Source: Mucilaginibacter achroorhodeus (GTDB lineage: Bacteria > Bacteroidota > Bacteroidia > Sphingobacteriales > Sphingobacteriaceae). From it: a stretch of DNA of 64,000 nt. The stretch covers positions 403,792-467,791 of the forward strand of contig NZ_VOEI01000004.1 in the NCBI RefSeq assembly GCF_007846095.1, given 5' to 3'. The translations under genes and the position numbers were made by a program. The notes under the pieces were generated by a model that searched no databases, had not been told where the DNA came from, and saw only the letters and a program-made list of their open reading frames with translations. This document shows, piece after piece, positions 26,901-35,994 of this stretch (positions within the stretch are counted from its first letter, which is position 1; every line of letters begins with the position of its first letter).

Positions 26901-29580
26901 CAACATCGGCTATGTCTATTTGGTGGTCTTTGTCGGTTACCAGCATCCCGCTTAGGTCGGTGCCTTTAGGCGTTTTAATACCCACGTAGCCGCTGTAGAC
27001 GTTGTAAGGCATGGTGGCTTGCTGTATGCTGAAGTTACCGCCAGCCTCGAAAACTTTTACCACAAAATTCGCGCGCAATTGGCCGGGAGCTTGTTTCTCA
27101 ACATTAATGTCCGGATTTACCTGCGCTACGCCGTTCTCGTTAAGCTTACCATCAAAAACCGTTTGAGTTTGAGTGTTGAACGCCAGTGTGGGATCATCAA
27201 AGTTGTAATCTTCAAACCCTTTAAAGTTTGTTTTTTGGGATGACAGGAATGCATCAACCTTAGCTTTAAGGTTTTGCGCGGCACCACCAAAAAGCCATTG
27301 AGCGCTTAGCGTACCGTTAATACCATCGTTCTTAGTTAGCTCTTTAACATTGCCAAAGTCCAGCTTTATCTTAAGCCTGTTTGGCATGATGGTTTCTACC
27401 TTAATGTTCTTTTGGAAAGATGCGCCGCCCATTTTTACCACAGCATTCCAATTACCAGTGGGCGAGCTGGTTTCAGTAGCAGTATGAAAACTGTAAAAAC
27501 CATCCACAGAACTGGTACGGGTTATTTTCTTATAGAGTTGCCCGCTCGGGTTGTACAACTCAAACTCCACAGGATGGTCTGCAGGCAGGGTTTTAAGTTT
27601 ATCTTCCAGGATAAAGGATACAAAGATTGAATCGCCGGGACGCCAAACGCCGCGTTCGCCGTAAATAAAACCTTTAAGGCCGTTCTGTACTTGTTCCCCA
27701 CCTACGTTGAAACGGGACAGTGGGAGAGAGCTTCCGTCGTCAAGCTTTAGATAACCGCGTTCGTTACCCTTTTTGGCAACCAGCAGGTATGGTTTACGCT
27801 TAAGGTTGAAAGTGGCCATGCCATCGCCGTCTGATTTTGATTTAAGGATAAGTTGTTTTTGGTAATCCAGCAGTTCCAGATCAACGCCACCCATTGGTTC
27901 GGCATTCAGGATGTTGGTTACCGCAACCGTCATGGTGTTATCGTTGCCGCGCTTGGCTATCAAACCAATATTGGATGCAATGATATTACGCGTAGCCCAA
28001 CGGTTTTTTGTGAAGTATGATTCGGTACATGGGTCGTCACGGTCTTCCCAGCTATAGCCTTCCGGGTAATAGTTATCATAGCGTTGCCAAAAATCGTCGT
28101 CCTCGTCATTTACCCGGCCTGTATTGTTTCCGCCGTATTCGCCACCTTCGTAGTCGTCTCCGTAACCGTTATCATTACTTTTAGCGACTAACTTTCCTGC
28201 GGCGCAGTTGTAAAGCGAATATTCCTTTCTAAAACCAATGATCACACGATAAATGGCTCCGGGCTCTGCACGCATCAACTGGTCAACATCCAGCATAAAG
28301 CGGTTTTTTTTGGTAAGGTTAAGGCCTTTGTCTACATCAAGCCTGATGGTCTTTTGTATAATAGGTTTACCCACCTGCCTTAGCTCTACACCGCCATCAA
28401 AGCCATTACTTTGAAAGTATTGCGGAACGTTGTTCTCGTAGATCTTAACAATGCTAACGTCAACTGCGTTCAGGTTCACCGCCTCAAAAGGCATCATTAA
28501 CTTACCTGAGTCGGGGAGGATAACCCCTTTGCCGGGGATGATCACCTGCGGCAAACGATTCTCAAAGAATACGTTGGCCGTGTAAGCCTTTTTTATCTTT
28601 TGGTGGTTAATGCTGTAAATGCCCTCGTTTACAAATACATTGTAGTTACCCTGCAAACGCTCGGGCGCATAAACCTTAACCACGCTGCCGTCAATAGTGT
28701 ATGCGGCATCAGCTACATTGGTAATGCCAACAAGGCCATTCAGTTCCTGGCCGACTAAAATCGGGTCAGAGAACTGCACGGATACATACTGGTCGTTATC
28801 CTGCACGGGACGCACTTCCAACACTTTAAAGTCACCTTTGGCGGGCACCTCATAATCCTGCTTTCCTTTCTTGTCAATATCCAAAGCGTCTCCATCCCAA
28901 TTAAAGGAAAGGGGAGTTGCACTTTCGGTACGTGTAATATTATCAACAGTAAATTGGTGTGATTTTGCCAAACCATTGTGCTGCCAGCTGATTTTTGTAG
29001 CCGTTGAATAATTAACCTTTACCAGTTTCTCAACCTTGGCCGGGTCTTCTACGTCAGCAGTTTGTATGGTGCCTATCAGCTTCATCTTGTCGGTACATGT
29101 AGACGTAGCAGAGCGCAGACCGGCAAAAGAGATGGTAAAATCTGGCTTTACTGTTTGGAAGTTGAATTTGAAATGTTCAAAGCCGTTTTCAACTTTTACT
29201 ACCTTACCTAACTCAAAATCAACTGCATAATCTTCGTTAGCATCAAGTGCCTCGGCAGGCCTGAATTCGATGGTCCTGTCGTCTACCCAATAAGCTTTAC
29301 CCTTTACAGATGGAGAAAAGTCAAAAATATCATTCTTAAGTTCTTCATTCTGCGCATGTGCTACCTGCACCTCGCCGGAAAGTTTTATTCGGATGGTGCT
29401 TTTTTTGGAGATAACGCCTGTGGTGTACGATTCTATATATTTGCTAAAAGCTGCATCAACCTTTTGATTTTGGTGCTTATGCCGACGCGCAAAAAAGATA
29501 ACCAGTGCTATTAAAATTAGGGAAACTGCTATAATAACCTGCCCTCTGCGGGAGCTGACAAGTCTAACAAGGTTTTTCAT
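23959..29580 (-). CDS. Alpha-2-macroglobulin family protein (bacterial, thioester type)
   Basis: An 1873-aa envelope protein with an N-terminal membrane anchor (about 14-32), a string of macroglobulin beta-domains, and a bait-like region. The thioester motif GCVEQ has C1419, followed by an alpha/alpha-toroid TED region (WPDGGNADEWGTNYAGHF and similar) and a C-terminal receptor-binding-like domain. Bacterial homologues are thought to trap proteases in the periplasm. Proteobacterial genes often sit beside pbpC (PBP1c); here the neighbours are unrelated. A low-complexity Gly/Asp/Glu/Tyr-rich insert at about residues 466-505 is unusual. Divergent from a VOC gene. Confidence 0.93.
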   Translation of the reverse strand: MKNLVRLVSSRRGQVIIAVSLILIALVIFFARRHKHQNQKVDAAFSKYIESYTTGVISKKSTIRIKLSGEVQVAHAQNEELKNDIFDFSPSVKGKAYWVDDRTIEFRPAEALDANEDYAVDFELGKVVKVENGFEHFKFNFQTVKPDFTISFAGLRSATSTCTDKMKLIGTIQTADVEDPAKVEKLVKVNYSTATKISWQHNGLAKSHQFTVDNITRTESATPLSFNWDGDALDIDKKGKQDYEVPAKGDFKVLEVRPVQDNDQYVSVQFSDPILVGQELNGLVGITNVADAAYTIDGSVVKVYAPERLQGNYNVFVNEGIYSINHQKIKKAYTANVFFENRLPQVIIPGKGVILPDSGKLMMPFEAVNLNAVDVSIVKIYENNVPQYFQSNGFDGGVELRQVGKPIIQKTIRLDVDKGLNLTKKNRFMLDVDQLMRAEPGAIYRVIIGFRKEYSLYNCAAGKLVAKSNDNGYGDDYEGGEYGGNNTGRVNDEDDDFWQRYDNYYPEGYSWEDRDDPCTESYFTKNRWATRNIIASNIGLIAKRGNDNTMTVAVTNILNAEPMGGVDLELLDYQKQLILKSKSDGDGMATFNLKRKPYLLVAKKGNERGYLKLDDGSSLPLSRFNVGGEQVQNGLKGFIYGERGVWRPGDSIFVSFILEDKLKTLPADHPVEFELYNPSGQLYKKITRTSSVDGFYSFHTATETSSPTGNWNAVVKMGGASFQKNIKVETIMPNRLKIKLDFGNVKELTKNDGINGTLSAQWLFGGAAQNLKAKVDAFLSSQKTNFKGFEDYNFDDPTLAFNTQTQTVFDGKLNENGVAQVNPDINVEKQAPGQLRANFVVKVFEAGGNFSIQQATMPYNVYSGYVGIKTPKGTDLSGMLVTDKDHQIDIADVDVKGSPLAGSRNVEVELYKIQWRWWWDETGNELSNFTQDRYNKLVKTDNVQLNNGRGKLNLRINKADWGRYLIRIKDPQTGHSTGKIIYADWPNWSERLQNTDPTEAAMLSFTSDKPNYKVGEEATLTIPTGGDGRALISFENGSKVLKTTWIDTKKGETRYSFKIDETMAPNVFVNVTLLQRHAQTVNDLPIRMYGAIPLVVDDPATVLKPVISMPDKIRPETPSAITISEANGKEMTYTIAIVDEGLLDITNYKTPDPHEAFYAREALGVKTWDLFDYVIGAFGGGLERILSIGGDGTNGVKKDVTVNRFKPVVKFLGPFHLGAGDKQTTKFTLPQYVGSVKAIVIAGHGGAYGSAEKAVAVKKPLMILATLPRVLGPSEKIQLPVTVFAMETNIKTVTVQVQSNAFSNLAGNNIKTVRFAKPGDQLVTFDLDVKDFVGVGKVKIIAKAGGETAAYDVELNVRNPNPPVTRIFEKELTSGAAYGAIYSAIGINGTNKATLEVSSIPSLNLAKRLNYLITYPHGCVEQTTSSGFPQLYLNDLLDLTPRQKAETERNIKSTIARLNGFRVAGGGLSYWPDGGNADEWGTNYAGHFLILAQIKGYSLPSGMLDDWKRYQKQKALDWSPNPNNNIHGGYYYTDLVQAYRLYLLALAGSPELGAMNRLREYNYLSTEGRWRLAAAYKLAGQPEVALRLIARLPTTVKPYNSMYGTYGSDLRDEAMILETLTLLGQQQRAAGLVRTVAAKLSQDSWYSTQTTAYSLIAIAQYCGVNKNGGKVQFTYDAGNSKGNINAKSYIWQQELTPNGGKFSLKNTGNNRLYVRLIQQGQPSSGQDVKTYVNPDVLDKKVAYFSLAGKLIDPTSLKQGTDFVAQVTIKNPGKRGRYDNLALTQIFPSGWEILNSRMLNNDEAFKSSPSDYRDIRDDRVNTYFSLPEGKEVVYYVMLNAAYAGKYYLPATYTEAMYDHNINALIPGKWVEVVK

Positions 29581-29677
29581 ATAGGGTAAGGTAAATTGCC
29601 ATGAATTTAAAACTTTTAAGAGTTCAAAGCAATTTTAGCCGTATATTTTTGAAACAAATCTAATCTGCTAAAACATC

Positions 29678-30070
29678 ATGGAAAACAATTTTAAGGCGCA
29701 TATTTTACCAACCCTCACCGTGAATAATGCCTTGGTTGCAATAGCTTTTTATCAACAGGCATTTGGTGCGAAGGCATTAACCGGTAATACGGCCGAAGGC
29801 CACACGGTGGGTGTATTGGCAGTAAATGAGGCACTGTTTGTGGTTGCGGATGAATCACCCGAAAACGGCACGACCGGACCTGATAAACAGACCGGCGTTA
29901 GCGTGAGGATCGGCTTAATGGTATCCGATCCTGATGCTGTTGCCAAACAAGCTGTTGATGCAGGTATAACTACCGTTTACCCGGTTGCTGATCAGGATTA
30001 CGGATACCGGCTCGGGCATTTCATCGACCCATTTGGCCATCACTGGGAAATCGGTAAACCGCTTTTTTAA
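29678..30070 (+). CDS. VOC (glyoxalase/bleomycin-resistance-like) protein
   Basis: A 130-aa single-module VOC protein of the PhnB-like kind: LPTLTVNNALVAIAFYQQAFGA at the start and YRLGHFIDPFGHHWEIGKP at the end. Metal-ligand candidates include the His near the N-terminus and the terminal GHHWEI. The substrate is unknown. A TATTTTTG box at 29644-29651 may be its -7 element. Its stop overlaps the end of the convergent NRPS-like gene by 4 nt. Confidence 0.82.
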   Translation: MENNFKAHILPTLTVNNALVAIAFYQQAFGAKALTGNTAEGHTVGVLAVNEALFVVADESPENGTTGPDKQTGVSVRIGLMVSDPDAVAKQAVDAGITTVYPVADQDYGYRLGHFIDPFGHHWEIGKPLF

Positions 30071-32712
30071 CTTTTGGTGTTTTTTTCGCCTACTGCTGCC
30101 TTGTCTAAGCATTTTTGCAAGGCCTGCGCAAATTCTTGGTCATTTGGTGGCGCAAAAATAGTGTTGTGCTCACCGGGAATATCATGTACGTTAACTCCTT
30201 TGAGGGCATAGGGTTTCCAACCCAGGAACTCCGAATCTGCCATGTAGAATGTTTTTTTTCGCGCCCTGAAGAGTTCAATTGCAATGTTAACCGGTGTTAA
30301 CAGATAGTTTTTTTGTGCAGTTAGGCTGCGCTCGTGAATATCATTTGTATAAGCATCAAAGCCTTTCTTTTCCAAAGCTTTTGACGGGAATATTTTTTTC
30401 CACGCTTTGTCAATTCTTCTGCCAATCTCGCGGCTTTTATATTCGATCGTACGCTTAGGGTCTTCAAAAAACAGCACAGGTGTGTATGCTATTTGCTTTA
30501 TCAGCAACCAGGTATTATCAACAAAGCGCTTAAGTGGCGAATCAAGTTTTTGAGTTTGATCTGCATAAGTATCAAACATAGCCAGCATCCGCACATCCTT
30601 TCCCATAGCCAACATTTGTTTAGCCATCTCATATGCTATCAGCCCACCTAAAGAATAACCTGCAACTGCGTAGGGCCCAACAGGGTCATGGTTGATGATC
30701 TCGTCAACGTAATTGGCGGCTATTTCTTCCATAACATCCAAGGGCTCGTCAACCCCGTTTAGCCCTTTAGCCTGCAAGCCGTAAACGGGTTGCTCTTCGT
30801 CCATGTTCATGGCCAGGGCGTTGAATAGTAACACATTCAGGCCCGCTCCGTGTACAATATAAAGCGGCATCTTGCTACCCTTCGGTTTTATCGGCACTAA
30901 AGAGTCCCATGTAATGGCAGATGCGTCAATCTCCAATCTTGCGGCAAGTTTCTCTACCGTTGAGTATTCAAATAGTGTTGCAAGCGGTAAACGTTTCCCT
31001 GTTTCTTTTTCCAGGCGAGCCATAATTTTTACAGCTATTAACGAACGGCCGCCTAATTGGAAGAAATTATCGAACACGCTCACTTTCTCTAAGCCCATCA
31101 ATTCTTCCCATATATCGGCAACCAGTTTTTCGTTGCTGGTGCGTGGGGCAACATATTCTCCTTCGCGGGTTATCTGGCTGTAATCAGGTTTGGGCAGTGC
31201 CTTGCGGTCTATTTTTCCGTTAGGGGTGGATGGAATGGTGTCTAATAATACGTAATCATCAGGTACCATATATTCAGGTAACACCTCTAATAATGCTTTG
31301 TCCCAGTTGTTTAGGGTTGCCTTATCAGGTGCGCCTGATCCTCCGGATTTTAATACGATGTAAGCAACCAGGCGCGGTATGCCCGGCGTATCTTCGCGGG
31401 CTATCACAACAGCCTGCTTGATGTCTTCCTGTTTGCCAAGGTTATGTTCAATTTCGCCAAGCTCGATTCGATAACCGCGAACTTTAACCTGGTGGTCTAT
31501 GCGGCCAAGATAAACGATGTCGCCATCGGGTTTTATTTTGGCAAGGTCGCCGGTACGGTAAATTTTCTCGCCCGGCGTAAAGGGATTATCGATAAAGCGT
31601 TCGGCGTTTAATTCCGGGCGGTTAAGATATCCTAAAGCTACCCCCACGCCACCAATGTAGATCTCGCCGATCTCACCATCTACAAGATCATTTTTATCTT
31701 CATCAAGGATGTAAACCTGCGTGTTATCAACCGGCCAGCCTATGGTAATGTCGTTGGCATCAGTAATATGCTTGATGATAGAGTAGATGGTGGTCTCGGT
31801 AGGGCCATACAAATTCCAAACCTCTTTACTGCGCGGGATCAACCGCTCGGCAAGGTCTTTTGCCAAAGCTTCGCCACCGGTAAATACCTTAAGCGGTAAG
31901 TATTCTTCCCAGCCTACCTCAAGCATCATGCGCCAGGTGTAGGGGGTTGCCTGCAATATAGTTATGCCTTGCGTGCGAATTATATCCAACAAGGCACGGC
32001 CATCTTTAGCAGTAATAGAATCAGCCAAAACGATCTCTGCACCAACAGAAAGCGGCAAATAAAGATCTATACCGGCTATATCAAAAGATATGGTAGCAAC
32101 AGCCAGCATACGGTCTGTTGCAGTAATACCGGGCTGTTTTTGAAAGCTTAGCATTACATTCACCAAACTGTGATGGAATATCTGCACGCCTTTTGGCTTA
32201 CCGGTAGAGCCTGATGTATAAAGTATATAAGCAAGGTCTTCGCCGCTTACCGTTCTTTCAGGTTCATTATCGGCGTAGTCTTCCGAAGCCTCAAGGGCAT
32301 CTTCTATTAGCACTTCGCGGGTATTGGATGCAAAATGCCCACTATATTTTTGCGAAGTAAGTAAAATGCTCGCCGATGAATCGTCAAGCATAAACTCAAT
32401 GCGGTCTTTTGGATATTCAGGGTCGAGGGGGACGTAAATACTGCCCGCTTTTAAAATGGCCAATAGTGATATCACCATCTCTGCAGACCTATCGAGCGCC
32501 AGGCCGATAACAATACCTTTGCCTGCGCCCTTATTGAGTAACTCGCGGGTAAGGCGGTTCACAATTTGGTTAAGCTCTTTATAGGTATAGCTAACCTGGT
32601 GAAAGGTTAACGCAACATGATCAGGATAGCGGTTTACACTATCTGTAAAAAGATCAAAAAGTGCTTTTTCTTTTGGATAGGCGGTTGAAGTACTATTTAA
32701 GTCTGCTCCCAT
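30067..32712 (-). CDS. NRPS-like A-T-TE enzyme (no condensation domain)
   Basis: An 881-aa mono-modular synthetase. The adenylation domain (about 15-510) has core motif YTSGSTGKPKG at 165-175, GPTETTIYS, YRTGDLAK and the terminal PNGKIDRKALP lysine. A carrier domain (about 525-600) has phosphopantetheine Ser557 in LGGRSL. A thioesterase (about 620-870) has Ser687 in GYSLGG, an Asp in AMFDTYAD and a His in PGEHNTIF. The binding-pocket acidic residue corresponding to Asp235 is present (D211, SFDIAGID), favouring an alpha-amino acid over an aryl-pyruvate or fatty acid. It is the last gene of the exopolysaccharide locus, separated from the GT2 gene by a terminator. Product unknown. Confidence 0.9.
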   Translation of the reverse strand: MGADLNSTSTAYPKEKALFDLFTDSVNRYPDHVALTFHQVSYTYKELNQIVNRLTRELLNKGAGKGIVIGLALDRSAEMVISLLAILKAGSIYVPLDPEYPKDRIEFMLDDSSASILLTSQKYSGHFASNTREVLIEDALEASEDYADNEPERTVSGEDLAYILYTSGSTGKPKGVQIFHHSLVNVMLSFQKQPGITATDRMLAVATISFDIAGIDLYLPLSVGAEIVLADSITAKDGRALLDIIRTQGITILQATPYTWRMMLEVGWEEYLPLKVFTGGEALAKDLAERLIPRSKEVWNLYGPTETTIYSIIKHITDANDITIGWPVDNTQVYILDEDKNDLVDGEIGEIYIGGVGVALGYLNRPELNAERFIDNPFTPGEKIYRTGDLAKIKPDGDIVYLGRIDHQVKVRGYRIELGEIEHNLGKQEDIKQAVVIAREDTPGIPRLVAYIVLKSGGSGAPDKATLNNWDKALLEVLPEYMVPDDYVLLDTIPSTPNGKIDRKALPKPDYSQITREGEYVAPRTSNEKLVADIWEELMGLEKVSVFDNFFQLGGRSLIAVKIMARLEKETGKRLPLATLFEYSTVEKLAARLEIDASAITWDSLVPIKPKGSKMPLYIVHGAGLNVLLFNALAMNMDEEQPVYGLQAKGLNGVDEPLDVMEEIAANYVDEIINHDPVGPYAVAGYSLGGLIAYEMAKQMLAMGKDVRMLAMFDTYADQTQKLDSPLKRFVDNTWLLIKQIAYTPVLFFEDPKRTIEYKSREIGRRIDKAWKKIFPSKALEKKGFDAYTNDIHERSLTAQKNYLLTPVNIAIELFRARKKTFYMADSEFLGWKPYALKGVNVHDIPGEHNTIFAPPNDQEFAQALQKCLDKAAVGEKNTKS

Positions 32713-32751
32713 ATTTAGATAACCCTGTACAACTGTGCAATTTTAAATACC

Positions 32752-32776
32752 AAAAAGCGGGGAAAAAAGTTCCCGC
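32752..32776 (-). terminator. Intrinsic terminator between GT2 and NRPS-like genes
   Basis: On the minus strand GCGGG (32776-32772) pairs with CCCGC (32761-32757), followed by TTTTT (32756-32752). It would end or attenuate the polysaccharide transcript before the NRPS-like gene. Confidence 0.6.
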
Positions 32777-32806
32777 CTTAACTCACATATCGCATAAACC
32801 GCGCAA

Positions 32807-33994
32807 TTATTTAGCTTGCGGATTATGCGGCGTATGAATAAATTTCTTGTTAGCGCCTTTAAGTTTAAATAACAAAGCCAGCATTGTAAAGAAGATCAGG
32901 GGTATCCTCATTACTGCTCCCAGTAATTTGCTGTTAAAGAACTCTGCAGGTACTGCAACTAATATACCAATGTAACAGCAAACGGTAGCGGTAAGCCAAA
33001 GCTGCCAGCTTGGGCCAATGCCGGGCATTACCAACGATATTATCAGCATAAACGGCATCAGGCCCAGCATCAGTATACGGGGGAGTATAGCGGTCTGGTA
33101 TATCTCGTTAAAATAATCAATATTGCCGTTTTTAAATAGCTCCGTTAAGCCGGTTGCGCCGTAAGTTTTAAGTAGGTTGAACTGCGCCGATAACCAACGG
33201 CGGCGTTGCTTTTTAAATACCTCCGGATTGCTTACCTTTTCGTCATATATGTACGCTTTGTCGGCGTAATTTACATGTATTTTCTGGCGTGTTAGCACAA
33301 GGCCCATTTCTTTGTCGAAGCCGCCAACAGCATCTATTTGTGCCATGGTTTCCTTAAACAGCTTAAACTCCAGTACCATGCCCGATCCGATAATGGCTGC
33401 CGATAGTTTAAATACCTGCTGGGCCTTACGGAAGATATGGTTGTTTATCTCTTCGCTAATGGCATCTAATATAGCCACTGGCGTTTCAGTGTTTTTGGCT
33501 ACGCGATGTCCTTGTATCACACGGTTGCCATCATGTAAATAGTTGTTGATCTGGTGCAGGTAATCCGGCGCTGCAATGTTATCGATATCAAAAACCACGG
33601 CAGCATCAAAATCTTCATGGGTGGCTGCAATGGCGGCATGCAGGGCCTTTGATTTGGTACTGCTCTCAAACACAACTTCAACCACTTGTAAAGGCATGGC
33701 CTTAAGCTTCTCGACTGTTTCAGGCTGCATGGAGTCGGCAATAACACATACATGAAACTTATCTTTAGGATAATCGATTGTTAAAGCCTGCGCTGCAGAA
33801 TTAAGAATGATCTCATCCTCTTTGTAGGCACAAATGTAAATAATGAATTTGCTGAGCCCATTAGCCGGCGGTGGTGGCTTTATTTTAATTAGCTTGCCTA
33901 ATACTGAAAAAACAAACAGGTACAAGCTGTAGATACCCAGATAGATGAATATGAGGGTGAAAATTATTGATAATACTGTGATGAGGATACCCAT
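32807..33994 (-). CDS. Family 2 glycosyltransferase, membrane-bound
   Basis: A 395-aa GT2 with N-terminal membrane span (about 4-33) and C-terminal spans (about 305-375). Catalytic elements are IIYICAYKED, the metal-binding DID at 136-138, GGFDKEMG, and QRRRW at 263-267 matching the QxxRW acceptor motif of processive GT2 enzymes. It transfers a sugar from a nucleotide donor at the inner membrane. It is the only clear non-initiating glycosyltransferase in this locus. It starts 11 nt after the flippase stop. Confidence 0.9.
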   Translation of the reverse strand: MGILITVLSIIFTLIFIYLGIYSLYLFVFSVLGKLIKIKPPPPANGLSKFIIYICAYKEDEIILNSAAQALTIDYPKDKFHVCVIADSMQPETVEKLKAMPLQVVEVVFESSTKSKALHAAIAATHEDFDAAVVFDIDNIAAPDYLHQINNYLHDGNRVIQGHRVAKNTETPVAILDAISEEINNHIFRKAQQVFKLSAAIIGSGMVLEFKLFKETMAQIDAVGGFDKEMGLVLTRQKIHVNYADKAYIYDEKVSNPEVFKKQRRRWLSAQFNLLKTYGATGLTELFKNGNIDYFNEIYQTAILPRILMLGLMPFMLIISLVMPGIGPSWQLWLTATVCCYIGILVAVPAEFFNSKLLGAVMRIPLIFFTMLALLFKLKGANKKFIHTPHNPQAK

Positions 33995-34005
33995 ATAAAA
34001 GCTTG

Positions 34006-35352
34006 CTATTGTACGCTGTTATGTTCCGGTTTTGATTTTTCAAGAAAGTTGCTGACAACTCTTTTGATTTCCTGAACACCTAAACTAAAAATATCTTTGA
34101 CGGTAAATTTAAGATGTTTTTTTAATGCCCAATAACCAAATATCACTCCTGAGAAGAATGTGAAAAGCGATGCTACTGCAACTGCATACAAGCTGTGAAA
34201 TAACCAGATCCCAATAAAATCACCGGCCACGTTCACAATCAGCATTATAATAACCTTAAGCATGTTAAGATGCGGCTTGTTGATGATATCAAGCGTTACG
34301 CCAAAGAAGCGATCGATAGGCATCAGCATAACATAGCACATAAATAACCTGAATATATTTACCGCTTCGGTCTCATGATACTTGGTGCCAAAAAGTATCT
34401 CGATAACAATTTTAGCTAACAAAAATGCAGCAATGGCAATAGGTATCAGGGTAACGGTAAGCATGCCTGCATAACGTTTCATAATACTGGCTACTTCGCC
34501 TTCCTTCCCTTTGTGCACAGCGGCAGAAAGTTCTGGCAGAGCAACGGCTACACCGGCACGCATGGGTATTTCAAATATCTCCATTAACCTCTGCGGGATG
34601 TAGTATACCGCCAGCAGGGCAGGGTTAAACATTAGTTTAATTATAAAGGTATCAGAGCTGCGCAGCAAGTAAGAACTAATTGAAGTGCCCACGCTAAACT
34701 TACCAAAGTGTGCCAGCTTACTTGCAGTTTCCTTTGTTCGGAAACGCAATGTTTTGATCTTAGACCAGCCATTTAAAACTGTGAATACCGATGTGATTGC
34801 ACTGGCAGCAAAATAGCCATAAACAGCAGTTTGAAAGTTAATTTTGTGCAGAAGGATCAACGTTACAATGAAGATAAAGAAGAGGCCCTGATTAATGACC
34901 TGTAGTAACAACATCCGGCCAAATTTTTCCTCGGCCTGCAGTAAATAGGATGCGATAGCGCCCGGAAGCGTGCTTAAATAAATAATACCAAACCATTGTA
35001 TAGTTGTTTCGGTATCCGGGCTTTTGCTGCGGTATATAAAGTAAACTACAGCATCTATGGAAACAAAAACCAGCGTTTGCATAATGCCCACATACCAGGC
35101 AGAGCCCGCCACCTCTGCAGCTGTCTTTTTACTGGTACCTGCATAAAACTTAATAAGGGAAGTTTGTACAAAGCCGTTCCTGAATGTATCTGCCAGCAAG
35201 ATGGTTATAAGCAGAAAGATGTAATTGCCAAATTCCGGAGCGGTTAGGTTATGCGCCATTAGCGATAGTACCAGCATACCAATTACAGGCATAGCGGCAC
35301 TGGTTGCCAATGAAATGGTATGTTTGTTAACGAGCTTCCTTAAATCGGGCAT
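34006..35352 (-). CDS. Oligosaccharide flippase (Wzx/MATE-like)
   Basis: A 448-aa protein with about 12-14 hydrophobic segments and a short basic C-terminus. The N-terminal pattern (ATSAAMPVIGMLVLSLMA and APEFGNYIF) is typical of polysaccharide biosynthesis flippases, which move lipid-linked repeat units across the inner membrane. It lies between an acyltransferase and the GT2 with short gaps of 12-15 nt, consistent with one operon. Confidence 0.88.
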   Translation of the reverse strand: MPDLRKLVNKHTISLATSAAMPVIGMLVLSLMAHNLTAPEFGNYIFLLITILLADTFRNGFVQTSLIKFYAGTSKKTAAEVAGSAWYVGIMQTLVFVSIDAVVYFIYRSKSPDTETTIQWFGIIYLSTLPGAIASYLLQAEEKFGRMLLLQVINQGLFFIFIVTLILLHKINFQTAVYGYFAASAITSVFTVLNGWSKIKTLRFRTKETASKLAHFGKFSVGTSISSYLLRSSDTFIIKLMFNPALLAVYYIPQRLMEIFEIPMRAGVAVALPELSAAVHKGKEGEVASIMKRYAGMLTVTLIPIAIAAFLLAKIVIEILFGTKYHETEAVNIFRLFMCYVMLMPIDRFFGVTLDIINKPHLNMLKVIIMLIVNVAGDFIGIWLFHSLYAVAVASLFTFFSGVIFGYWALKKHLKFTVKDIFSLGVQEIKRVVSNFLEKSKPEHNSVQ

Positions 35353-35367
35353 ATGTAGGTTATACGG

Positions 35368-35982
35368 CTAAACTCTGTCCCAGTTGCCGGTTTCAAAATT
35401 ATATTTTTTAATAACTTTTGCGGGGTTGCCCAACGCAACGCAGTACTCGGGGATATCTTTAGTTACTACGCTGCCTGCACCAATAACAGCATGCTTACCG
35501 ATAGTTACACCTGCTGTAATAACGCAGTTTGATCCTATCCATACTTCGTCGCAAACGGTTATTTGTTTGGTGATCACTTTTTGAAGACGGATGGGGGTGT
35601 TCACATCTTCAAAACCATGGTTCAACCCGGAAAGGGTGATATTTTGTGCCAGTGTTACATAATTGCCTAATGTTACCGGCCCAATGAGTGTATTACGCAA
35701 GCCTATTCCTGTGTGGTGGCCAATAATGATATCTCCAACGCCATTATTGATAACGCTGAAGCTTTCTACCACACTGTATTCGCCCATTGAAAATTTGTTG
35801 AAAGGGAAAACATCAAGGCGCGCACTAAAACTAACTTTTGAGTGCTTACCCCTGTGATGGAAAAACGGCGTTACAAACCATCGCACCCAAAGCCGCGGCG
35901 TGGCACGCCCGGGCACCACTATCATCCAGTGGACGATCTTTTTTAAGCGTGGGTTTGATTTAACGGTTGATAATAATGACAT
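35368..35982 (-). CDS. Left-handed beta-helix (hexapeptide) acyltransferase
   Basis: A 204-aa protein with hexapeptide repeats (for example IGPVTLGNYVTLA, IGSNCVITAGVTIGKHAVIG, GAGSVVTKDIP). It is WbbJ/maltose-acetyltransferase-like; ALGNPAKVIKK is the usual C-terminal signature. It probably O-acetylates a sugar of the locus's polysaccharide. It starts 12 nt after the Wzy-like gene. Confidence 0.9.
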   Translation of the reverse strand: MSLLSTVKSNPRLKKIVHWMIVVPGRATPRLWVRWFVTPFFHHRGKHSKVSFSARLDVFPFNKFSMGEYSVVESFSVINNGVGDIIIGHHTGIGLRNTLIGPVTLGNYVTLAQNITLSGLNHGFEDVNTPIRLQKVITKQITVCDEVWIGSNCVITAGVTIGKHAVIGAGSVVTKDIPEYCVALGNPAKVIKKYNFETGNWDRV

Positions 35983-35994
35983 CTTCTCTGCTTA

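Noticed and set aside
30067..32712. Acyl-CoA ligase or RalA-type furanone synthetase for the A-T-TE gene
   Set aside because: A carrier and thioesterase domain are present and D211 is conserved, which fits amino-acid activation better; not fully excluded.
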